Below, piece after piece: positions 26,178 to 33,300 of a stretch of 64,000 nt of DNA. The position numbers and the translations under genes were made by a program. Position 1 is the stretch's first letter, and each line of letters opens with the position of its first letter. A model generated the notes under the pieces. It had not been told where the DNA came from, made no database searches, and saw only the letters and a list, made by a program, of their open reading frames with translations. Source of the stretch: Kribbella steppae (GTDB lineage: Bacteria > Actinomycetota > Actinomycetes > Propionibacteriales > Kribbellaceae); the NCBI RefSeq assembly GCF_004342025.1, contig NZ_SLWN01000011.1, positions 62,001-126,000 on the forward strand, given 5' to 3'.

Positions 26178-26750
26178 TCAGGCCTTGGCGTCGTCGGCCG
26201 GCGCGGCCTCGGCCGGGGCCTCAGCAGCCTCCGCCTTCGGGGCCTCGTCGGCAGCCTTCGGAGCCTCGTCAGCCTTCGGAGCCTCGTCAGCCTTCGGAGC
26301 CTCGTCAGCCTTGGGTGCCTCGTCGGCAGCCTTCGGCGCGGCGTCCTTCTTCTCAGCCGTCTTCTTCGCCGCGGTCTTCTTCGCGGTGACGGCCTCGGTC
26401 TTCAGCGTGCCGTGCGCCTCGGCCAGGGCCTCGTTGAAGACCTCCTGCTTGTCCCGCTTCGGCTCCTTGACCCGCAACGGCGCCGGAGCGTCCTGGCCCT
26501 TGAACTTCTGCCAGTCGCCGGAGGCCTTGAAGATCGCCTCGACGGCCTCGGTCGGCTGCGCGCCGACGCCCAGCCAGTACTGCGCCCGGTCCGACTCGAC
26601 GTGGATGAACGACGGCTCGGTCTTCGGGTTGTACTTGCCGATCTCCTCGATGGCCCGGCCGTCCCGCTTGGTCCGGGCGTCCATCACGACGATGCGGTAG
26701 TGCGGCGCACGCTTCTTGCCGATGCGCTTCAAACGGATCTTGACTGCCAC
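26178..26750 (-). CDS. rpsP: 30S ribosomal protein S16 with a long repeat tail
   Basis: 190 residues; the S16 core is only about 80-90. The core is standard: [40 protein letters not shown] and [19 protein letters not shown]. From about 118 the tail is basic ([12 protein letters not shown]) and then consists of [13 protein letters not shown] units ending in an acidic Ala-rich segment. Start is GTG at 26750; no AUG fits the conserved N-terminus. 2 nt before khpA. Confidence 0.95.
   Translation of the reverse strand: MAVKIRLKRIGKKRAPHYRIVVMDARTKRDGRAIEEIGKYNPKTEPSFIHVESDRAQYWLGVGAQPTEAVEAIFKASGDWQKFKGQDAPAPLRVKEPKRDKQEVFNEALAEAHGTLKTEAVTAKKTAAKKTAEKKDAAPKAADEAPKADEAPKADEAPKADEAPKAADEAPKAEAAEAPAEAAPADDAKA
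26230..26335 (-). repeat. 18-bp tandem repeats encoding the S16 tail
   Basis: Plus-strand unit AGCCTCGTCAGCCTTCGG occurs as three nearly perfect tandem copies, flanked by 21-bp variants with an extra GCA codon. It differs by one base from the rpsB tail unit 14 kb away. Confidence 0.88.
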
Positions 26751-26942
26751 GTTTCGGGGGTCTCCCTTGGAATACATGTCTGGGTGAGCAGCACAGCGTC
26801 GTGGGGACAACGGGTGACCACTCGAATGGGCCGACCAGGAGGTGGAGTTAGAGGGCTGCACGAACCTGGACGGACTCAGCAGGCCATTGTGCCAGATCCG
26901 TGGGTTTCCAACCAATCCACCTCTGGCTGGGGCCAGGTGGCA

Positions 26943-28286
26943 TCACCGGCGGAAGGGGGCCAGGTCGGGGAGTTGGTCGGCGTAGGCGTCGAGGAGCTTG
27001 CCCGCGGCGGTGACCGAGTCGATCAGCGGGTGCCAGGCGAAGGCACGCAGCGCGGCGGCGCGGGAGCCACCGGCGGCAGCCTCGATAGTGGACCGCTCGA
27101 CGGCCTTCACCGCGCAGACGAGACCGGCCTGATGATCCGTCAACTGCGACACGGTGACCGGCAGCGGGCCGTTGGCGTCGACCGTGCACGGGATCTCGAC
27201 GACCGCATCGTCGTCCAGGTGACGCAGGACACCCCGGTTGCGCACGTTCAGGATCAGCGACGCCCTCTCGTTGTGGGCGATCGCGCGCATCAGCGACAGC
27301 GCGACCTGCTCGTACCCGCCGGCCGCCATGTCCCGCTCGTCCCGCTCCCCCGCGTCGGCGACCTCACGGCTCTCGACCATGTACGTCGACTCACGCTCGG
27401 CGCGGGTCTTCTGCCACAGCTCCAGCGCCTGCTCCGGGTGCCGAGCCGTCTCCGCATAGAACGCGGACTGCTGCTCCAGCAGGAACGTCCCGCGCGTCTG
27501 CCGCACAGCCTGTACGGCGGCCAGCGTCTCGCGGGCGAAGTAGTAGTAATGCAAGTACTCGTTCGGGATCGACCCCAGCGACCGCAACCAGTCCGCCCCG
27601 AACAGCCGCCCCTCCTCGAAGGACGCCAAGGCATCGCCCGACTCCAACAGCGATGGCAACCGGTCGACCCCACCGGACTGCAGCCCGCGTAGCCACCCCA
27701 GATGGTTCAGCCCCGCGTAGTCGTAGAACGCAGTAGACGGATCCACACCGAGCGCCAGCGCCGCCCGTCGGCCCAACCCGGACGGTGAGTCGCAGATCCC
27801 GATCACCCGGTCGCCCAGGTACGGGATCATCGCCTCGGTCACCATCCCGGCCGGGTTGGTGAAGTTGATGACCCAAGCCTCCGGCGCCACGGCGGCCACC
27901 CGCTGCGCGATCGCGACCGCCACCGGCAGGGTCCGCAGTCCGTAGGCGATCCCACCGGCGCCGACCGTCTCCTGACCGAGTACGCCGAGATCCAGCGCGA
28001 CCCGCTCGTCGACCGTCCGCCCTTCAAGACCACCGACCCGGATCGCCGAGAACACGAAGTCCGCGCCCCGCAGCGCCTCGTCCAGATCCGTCGTCTCGGT
28101 CACCACCGGCCCATCGGGAACCGAGACAGCCTGCTGCCGCAGCACCGCCCCGATCGAGGCCAGCCGGGACGAGTCCGTGTCGAAGAGCACCACAGAAGTG
28201 ATCCGGCCGGAGCCGCGGTCACCGAGCAACGCCTGGTAGACGAGCGGCACCCGGAACCCACCGCCGCCGAGGATGGTCAGCCTCAC
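26943..28286 (-). CDS. Glycoside hydrolase family 4 (6-phospho-beta-glucosidase-like)
   Basis: 447 residues. NAD-binding start LTILGGGGFRVPLVYQAL, R83 in AIRVGGLEGR, INFTNPAGMVTEAM (N and P of the substrate loop), the metal-ligand Cys165 in ICDSP and His195 in LNHLGW are all present. GH4 enzymes use NAD+ and Mn2+ for a redox-assisted elimination of phosphorylated glycosides. The CDSP/NHLGW motifs favour the 6-phospho-beta-glucosidase branch, but the neighbouring system is an ABC importer, not a PTS, so the substrate would be phosphorylated inside by a kinase, or be unphosphorylated. GTG start overlaps the deoR stop (GTGA). Confidence 0.88.
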   Translation of the reverse strand: MRLTILGGGGFRVPLVYQALLGDRGSGRITSVVLFDTDSSRLASIGAVLRQQAVSVPDGPVVTETTDLDEALRGADFVFSAIRVGGLEGRTVDERVALDLGVLGQETVGAGGIAYGLRTLPVAVAIAQRVAAVAPEAWVINFTNPAGMVTEAMIPYLGDRVIGICDSPSGLGRRAALALGVDPSTAFYDYAGLNHLGWLRGLQSGGVDRLPSLLESGDALASFEEGRLFGADWLRSLGSIPNEYLHYYYFARETLAAVQAVRQTRGTFLLEQQSAFYAETARHPEQALELWQKTRAERESTYMVESREVADAGERDERDMAAGGYEQVALSLMRAIAHNERASLILNVRNRGVLRHLDDDAVVEIPCTVDANGPLPVTVSQLTDHQAGLVCAVKAVERSTIEAAAGGSRAAALRAFAWHPLIDSVTAAGKLLDAYADQLPDLAPFRR

Positions 28287-29035
28287 GTCAACACCACCTG
28301 TACGCCCGCCTCCACCAGTTGCGCCCGGGTCGCCTCGTCGGCCTCGGGCTCGGTCACCACCATGTTCAGCTCACCCGGCTCACACACCCGCGCGACGCCG
28401 TGCCCCGGGAACTTGGTCGCGTCCGCCAGCAGCACCACGCGGTCGGCGGACTGGATCATCGCCCGCTTCACCGGTACCTCGATCATCGTGCTGTCCATCA
28501 CCCGCCCGTCCGGCCGGACCCCGCTGGTCCCGAGGAACAGCCAGTCGACGTGGATCTGCCGCAGACTCTCCTCGGTCAGATACCCCACCAGCGACCGGTA
28601 ACTCCGCCGGACGAACCCGCCGAGCACGATCAGCTCGATCTGCTCGTCGTTCTGCAGCTCCTCCAGTACGGCGAGATTGCTCGTCACCACCGTCAACGAC
28701 CGGCCGTGCAGATGCTGTGCGACCCGCAGCGCCGTGGTCCCGATGTCGAGCAGCACCGACTCACCGTCGGTCACCAACTCCGCAGCCCGCCGCGCGATCC
28801 GGTCCTTCTGAGCGGCATGTACGGCGTTCACGTCGGCGAACGGCTCGTCACCGCCGTCGACCGCCAGGGCACCGCCGTACACCCGGGTCAGCCGGCCCTC
28901 GGCATGGAGCTGCTCCAGGTCGCGCCGGATCGTCGCCTCACTCACGCCGAGCCGTTCGGCCAGCACTTTCACGCCCCCGGCCCCATCGGCCCGAAGCGAG
29001 CGAACGATCTGATCCTGCCGCTGCTTTGGCAACAC
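28283..29035 (-). CDS. DeoR/GlpR-family sugar-operon repressor
   Basis: 250 residues. N-terminal HTH: RQDQIVRSLRADGAGGVKVL, LAERLGVSEATIRRDLEQLH and EGRLTRVYGGA, the DeoR signature; C-terminal sugar-phosphate sensor domain with LLDIGTTALRVAQHL, VTSNLAVLEEL and LFLGTSGV. Start GTG at 29035. Divergent from the kinase-ABC operon and cotranscribed with GH4, so it probably represses both units, released by a phosphorylated sugar. Confidence 0.9.
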   Translation of the reverse strand: MLPKQRQDQIVRSLRADGAGGVKVLAERLGVSEATIRRDLEQLHAEGRLTRVYGGALAVDGGDEPFADVNAVHAAQKDRIARRAAELVTDGESVLLDIGTTALRVAQHLHGRSLTVVTSNLAVLEELQNDEQIELIVLGGFVRRSYRSLVGYLTEESLRQIHVDWLFLGTSGVRPDGRVMDSTMIEVPVKRAMIQSADRVVLLADATKFPGHGVARVCEPGELNMVVTEPEADEATRAQLVEAGVQVVLT

Positions 29036-29056
29036 AGAGAGACCGTATCACGCAAA

Positions 29057-29146
29057 CTCCGTCATTCTCCGTCAAATTTGTGAGCAGGTATTGCGCATCC
29101 TGCGCAGAGGATTCAAGATTCATGCACGAGTTTGATCGAGCGTGCA
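29057..29146. promoter_or_regulatory. Divergent promoter/operator region of the sugar module
   Basis: Seen: the direct repeat CTCCGTCA at 29057-29064 and 29067-29074 (10-bp period), two TGCGCA hexamers at 29092-29097 and 29101-29106, and the inverted repeat TGCACG (29123-29128) / CGTGCA (29141-29146). A possible promoter for the kinase gene is TTGCGC (29091-29096), 17 nt, CAAGAT (29114-29119). The repeats are candidate DeoR operators. Confidence 0.45.
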
Positions 29147-29162
29147 GGAGTGTGACGAGAGC

Positions 29163-30113
29163 ATGACCGAGTTGGACGTGGTCGTCTCCGGGCTGGTGTT
29201 CCAGGACCTGGTGCTCGGCCTGCCCACTCCGCCGCGCCCCGGCACCGAGGTCTGGGCCACCGACTCCCTCGAGAGCCCGGGCGGTATCGCCAACTTCGCC
29301 GTCGCGCTGTCCCGGCTGGGCCTGCGTACCGGCCTGGCCGCCGCGTTCGGCGCGGACGACCTCGGCGACCGCCTCTGGGACCGGCTCGCCGACGGTGAAG
29401 GCATCGATCTGACTCTCTCCGGCAAGCTCGCCGGCTGGCAGACCCCACTGACGGTGGCCCTTGCCTATGACAACGACAGGGCACTGGTCACCCGGGGCAC
29501 CCCTCCTCTGCTGTCGGCCGACGAGCTGATCACCGCACCGCCGGTCGCCCGAGCTGTCGCCGCCCACATCGGCCCCTGGCCGAACGAGTGGCTGGCTAAG
29601 GCGAAGGCGGCCGGCTGTGTGGTGTTCGCCGACGTCGGCTGGGACCCGTCGGAGCAGTGGGACCCCCAGGTGCTCGACCAACTGGAGCACTGCGACGTTT
29701 TCCTGCCGAACGCCGGTGAGGCGATGAACTACACCCGGACGGACAGCCCGGAGCAGGCCCTCGACCGACTGGCGGAGCTCGTACCGCTCGTCGTCGTGTC
29801 GAACGGTGCCGACGGTGCGCTGGCGCTCGACGCCGCCACCGGTGAGCGGGTCGCCGTACCGGCGTATCAAGTGCAGGCGGCGGACACCACCGGGGCGGGT
29901 GATGTGTTCGCCGCCGGCTTCATCGCCGCCACGCTGTGGGACCTGCCACTCGAGCAGCGGGTCCGGTTCGCCGCACTCGTGGCCGCGCTGTCGGTGACCC
30001 GGCTCGGTGGCGCCGACGCGGCGCCCCGCTGGGCCGACCTGGCCGCATGGCAGGCCGCCCACCCCGAAGACCACCATCTCCAAGCGCTGATCAGCGCCCA
30101 CTCAGGAAGGTAG
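29163..30113 (+). CDS. PfkB-family carbohydrate kinase
   Basis: 316 residues. VVVSGLVFQDLVLGLP start, the PfkB first signature region SPGGIANFAVALSRLGLRTG, and signature 2 DTTGAGDVFAAGFIAATLW with the catalytic Asp and anion hole GAGD. Start ATG 29163; an in-frame GTG at 29142 is possible. First gene of the operon with the sugar ABC importer; likely phosphorylates the imported sugar, giving the GH4 substrate or the DeoR effector. Specific sugar not predictable. Confidence 0.87.
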   Translation: MTELDVVVSGLVFQDLVLGLPTPPRPGTEVWATDSLESPGGIANFAVALSRLGLRTGLAAAFGADDLGDRLWDRLADGEGIDLTLSGKLAGWQTPLTVALAYDNDRALVTRGTPPLLSADELITAPPVARAVAAHIGPWPNEWLAKAKAAGCVVFADVGWDPSEQWDPQVLDQLEHCDVFLPNAGEAMNYTRTDSPEQALDRLAELVPLVVVSNGADGALALDAATGERVAVPAYQVQAADTTGAGDVFAAGFIAATLWDLPLEQRVRFAALVAALSVTRLGGADAAPRWADLAAWQAAHPEDHHLQALISAHSGR

Positions 30114-30117
30114 AACC

Positions 30118-31407
30118 ATGGAGCTCTCACGTCGGACGCTGCTCGCTGGGGGCTTCGCAGCCGTGCTCGGCGGTACGGTCGTCGGCTGTTCGTCCGGAAT
30201 GGACACCGGGACGGAAGCGAAGAAGAACACCGCCACCACGTTGACGCTGTGGTGCTGGCCCGGCGGCCTGGGCAAGTCGGTGGTCGACGACACCATCGCG
30301 CACTTCCCCGACCCGACGATCAAGTACTCCGAGATCGGCGGCGACTTCAAGCAGAAGCTGATCACCACCTTCAACGGTGGCACCGGCATCCCGGACATCA
30401 CCGGGATCAAGGGCGAGGACATCGCCTCGATGCTGCCGCAGGCGGAGCGGTTCGTGGACCTGAAGACGGTCGGTGCGGACTCGGTGCTCGGTGACTACGT
30501 CGAGTGGAAGGTCAAGCAGGCCACCACCTTGGACGGCAAGGTGATCGGTCTCCCGATCGACATCGGGCCGACCGCGCTGTACTACCGCGAGGACGTGTTC
30601 ACCAAGGGAGGCCTGCCGGGCGATCCGGCCAAGGTGGCCGAGCAGCTGAAGACCTGGGACGACTTCTTCGCCGCCGGGGTCGAGCTGAAGAAGTCGAACC
30701 CGAAGGCATTGATCGTCTGGGATGCCACCGACTTGTACGACATCGTCGTCGGCCAGGGCACCGAGCGGTACGTCTCCAAGGACAACACCTTCATCGGCGA
30801 CCAGGACCACATCCGGAAGGCCTGGGACACCGTGGTCAAGGCGATGACGCTGAAGATCGACGGCAAGACCGCGAGCGGTTCGCCGGACTGGAACGCGGGC
30901 CTCGACCAGGGCACGATCCCGGCCCACGTCGGCGCCGCGTGGGTGGCGCTCGACATCAAGTCCGCGGTCAAGTCCAGCGTCGGCAAGTGGCGGCTGGCCG
31001 CGACCCCGAGCGGCCCGGCGAACTTCGGCGGCTCGTTCCTGACCATCACCAAGAACGCGGCCGATCCGGCCAAGGCGTTCGAGGTGATCAAGTACATGCT
31101 CAGCCCGGACAACCAGGCCAAGGCGTACGCCGACGCCCAGATCTTCCCGGCGACGCCGGCGGCCTACGACAAGCCGCAGCTGAAGGTCGCGGATCCGTTC
31201 TTCGGCGGGCAGGTGCCGATCGACGTCTTCGGCCCGGCGGCCAAGGCCATCCCGGTCGCCTACGAGGCCCCGTCCGACGGCGCGGTCGCGCAGCCGTTCA
31301 AGGACGAGCTCAAGACCGTGCAGTCCGGCTCGAAGACCTCCGACGCCGCGTGGGCCTCCGCTGTCTCGAAGGCGAAGGCGATCGCCAAGCGCCAGGGAGT
31401 GCAGTGA
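30118..31407 (+). CDS. Sugar ABC transporter substrate-binding Tat lipoprotein
   Basis: 429 residues of the cluster B (MalE/UgpB-like) binding proteins. The N-terminus has a twin-arginine motif SRRTLLAGG and a lipobox VVGC (Cys23), so it is exported folded through Tat and lipid-anchored. TTLTLWCWPGGLGKSVVDDT, GKVIGLPIDIGPTALYYRED and ITKNAADPAKAFEVIKYM are typical. 4 nt after the kinase stop. Confidence 0.92.
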   Translation: MELSRRTLLAGGFAAVLGGTVVGCSSGMDTGTEAKKNTATTLTLWCWPGGLGKSVVDDTIAHFPDPTIKYSEIGGDFKQKLITTFNGGTGIPDITGIKGEDIASMLPQAERFVDLKTVGADSVLGDYVEWKVKQATTLDGKVIGLPIDIGPTALYYREDVFTKGGLPGDPAKVAEQLKTWDDFFAAGVELKKSNPKALIVWDATDLYDIVVGQGTERYVSKDNTFIGDQDHIRKAWDTVVKAMTLKIDGKTASGSPDWNAGLDQGTIPAHVGAAWVALDIKSAVKSSVGKWRLAATPSGPANFGGSFLTITKNAADPAKAFEVIKYMLSPDNQAKAYADAQIFPATPAAYDKPQLKVADPFFGGQVPIDVFGPAAKAIPVAYEAPSDGAVAQPFKDELKTVQSGSKTSDAAWASAVSKAKAIAKRQGVQ

Positions 31408-31446
31408 CAGTGCTTTTGGCCGGGCCTTCGGCGCCGGCAGGGTCAT

Positions 31447-31525
31447 GGGGCCTTGGCTCCCGGCCTTCCCTCGTCACTCCAGTCGCTTCGCTCCCTGCGC
31501 TCCTCAGTCCAGGCCGGGAGGCCCC
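31447..31525 (+). promoter_or_regulatory. Inverted repeat that would sequester the permease ribosome site
   Basis: CTCCCGGCCT (31457-31466) is the exact reverse complement of AGGCCGGGAG (31511-31520); GGGGC (31447-31451) can pair with GCCCC (31521-31525) just before the ATG at 31526. The right arm contains the GGGAGG ribosome site. The loop (31467-31510) is pyrimidine-rich. Expected effect: reduced permease expression relative to the binding protein. Confidence 0.55.
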
Positions 31526-32476
31526 ATGACCGGAACTGCGACGGCGCCGACCGCGCCGGCCGAACCGCTGACCGGGCCTTCCACCGGTCGGCGGCCCGGC
31601 CGGCGGGTCTGGTCGTACTGGCGGTTCTATCTGGCCCTGTCGCCGTTCTACCTCCTGTTCGCGGTCTTCGGGTTGTACCCGATGCTGTCCACGATCGTGC
31701 TGGCGTTCCAGCGCTGGGACGGCCTCAGCCCGCGCCAGTTCACCGGGATCGACAACTTCCGGTTCCTGGTCGAGGACCCGACGTTCTGGCTGTCGCTGGA
31801 GAACACCGTCGTGCTGTTCTTCATGTCGACCGTCCCGACGCTGGCCATCGCGCTGGTGCTCGCGGTGATGCTGCAGTCGGCCATCCGGTTCACCAATGTC
31901 TACCGAATCGCCTACTTCATCCCGAACGTCACCTCGCTGGTCGCGATGGCGATCTTCTTCGGCTCGGTGTTCAGCACCAACTTCGGCCTGGTCAACGCCG
32001 CGTTGCGGTCGCTCGGCATCCCCGAGCAGGACTGGCTCGGCCAGCCGTGGGGGATCAAGATCGCGATCTCGACGATGATCGTGTGGCAGTGGGTCGGGTA
32101 CAACACGCTGATCTACCTGGCCGGTCTGCAGGCGATCCCGAAGGAGCAGTACGAGGCGGCCAAGGTCGACGGCGCCGGCGCGACCCGGACGTTCTTCTCG
32201 ATCACGTTGCCGCAGCTTCGCCCGGTGGTGTTGTTCACCGTGGTGATCTCGACCATCGGCGGACTGCAGACCTTCACCGAGCCGCAGGTGATGGTCGGCA
32301 ACAGCGGCGGCACCGGGCAGAGCGGGATGACGGTCGTGCTGTTCTTCTACCGCGCCGCCTTCCTGGACAACGACTACGGCTACGCGGCCGCGATCGCGCT
32401 CAGCATCTTCATGCTCGTGTTGTTGTTCACGGCCATCAACTGGCGGATCTTCCGCGACAGGGGTGAGGGCAAGTGA
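31526..32476 (+). CDS. Sugar ABC transporter permease (MalF type)
   Basis: 316 residues, six membrane segments, first one FYLALSPFYLLFAVFGLYPM. The EAA loop EQYEAAKVDGAGATRTFFSI with TLPQLRP contacts the ATPase. Start ATG 31526; the frame is open upstream through the inverted-repeat spacer, which has no protein character. Overlaps the next permease. Confidence 0.92.
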   Translation: MTGTATAPTAPAEPLTGPSTGRRPGRRVWSYWRFYLALSPFYLLFAVFGLYPMLSTIVLAFQRWDGLSPRQFTGIDNFRFLVEDPTFWLSLENTVVLFFMSTVPTLAIALVLAVMLQSAIRFTNVYRIAYFIPNVTSLVAMAIFFGSVFSTNFGLVNAALRSLGIPEQDWLGQPWGIKIAISTMIVWQWVGYNTLIYLAGLQAIPKEQYEAAKVDGAGATRTFFSITLPQLRPVVLFTVVISTIGGLQTFTEPQVMVGNSGGTGQSGMTVVLFFYRAAFLDNDYGYAAAIALSIFMLVLLFTAINWRIFRDRGEGK

Positions 32477-33300
32477 TGCGCTACCGGTGGCGCGGGATCG
32501 CGCTGCACACCGTACTGATCGTCGCCCTGCTGGTGTTCATGTTCCCGTTCGTCTGGACGATCATCATGGCGACGAACAGCACCGCGGACATCTACCGGTT
32601 CCCGCCGAAGTTCACCTTCGGGTCGCAGTTCGACGACAACGTCCGGCACGTGCTGGCGAACGTCGCGTTCTTCCAGTCGATGGCCAACACCGCGGTCGTG
32701 GCGGTCTCGACCACGCTGCTCGTGCTGTTCTTCGACTCGCTGGCCGCGTTCACGTTCGCCAAGTTCCGGTTCCCCGGCCGCAATGCGTTGTTCGTCATCC
32801 TGCTGGCGACGATGCTGCTGCCGGCGCAACTGGCCGCCGTACCGCAGTTCCAGACGATGGCGCTGCTCGGCTGGGTCGGTTCGCTGAAGGCACTGATCAT
32901 TCCCGGGGCGGCGAACGCGTTCGGCATCTTCTGGTTGCGGCAGTACTTCCAGAACTCGATCCACGACGAGCTGGTCGAGGCTGCGACGCTGGACGGCTGC
33001 GGGTTCTTCGGGGTCTACCGGCACGTGGCGCTGCCGTCGGCCCGGCCGGCGCTGGCGTTCCTCGGCATCTTCACCTTCGTCGCGTCCTGGAACGACTACA
33101 TGTGGCCGCTGATCGTGCTCACCAACCCCGATCACCTCACCCTGCAGGTGGCACTGTCCACGCTGAACCGCAGCCACGGTGTCGACTACAGCATGGTGAT
33201 GACGGGTGCGTTGATGGCGATGGTGCCGCTGGTGATCGTGTTCGGGATCTTCGCCCGCCAGTTCATCAAGGGCGCGACTGAAGGCGCAATCCGCGGCTGA
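32476..33300 (+). CDS. Sugar ABC transporter permease (MalG type)
   Basis: 274 residues, six membrane segments; EAA loop DELVEAATLDGCGFFGVYRH with VALPSARP. ATG at 32476 overlaps the MalF-type stop (TGATG); GTG at 32473 is also possible. No ATPase gene follows, so the system presumably uses a shared MsmK-like ATPase encoded elsewhere, as is common in actinobacteria. The 3' end overlaps the convergent caspase-like gene by 35 nt. Confidence 0.92.
   Translation: MRYRWRGIALHTVLIVALLVFMFPFVWTIIMATNSTADIYRFPPKFTFGSQFDDNVRHVLANVAFFQSMANTAVVAVSTTLLVLFFDSLAAFTFAKFRFPGRNALFVILLATMLLPAQLAAVPQFQTMALLGWVGSLKALIIPGAANAFGIFWLRQYFQNSIHDELVEAATLDGCGFFGVYRHVALPSARPALAFLGIFTFVASWNDYMWPLIVLTNPDHLTLQVALSTLNRSHGVDYSMVMTGALMAMVPLVIVFGIFARQFIKGATEGAIRG

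Noticed and set aside
30127-31446. A 439-codon minus-strand frame under the sugar-binding protein gene
   Set aside because: Mirror of a well-supported Tat lipoprotein gene; composition is that of an antisense shadow.
26943-33300. Missing ABC ATPase as a sign of a broken sugar operon
   Set aside because: Actinobacterial sugar importers commonly share one MsmK ATPase encoded elsewhere; all present genes are intact.
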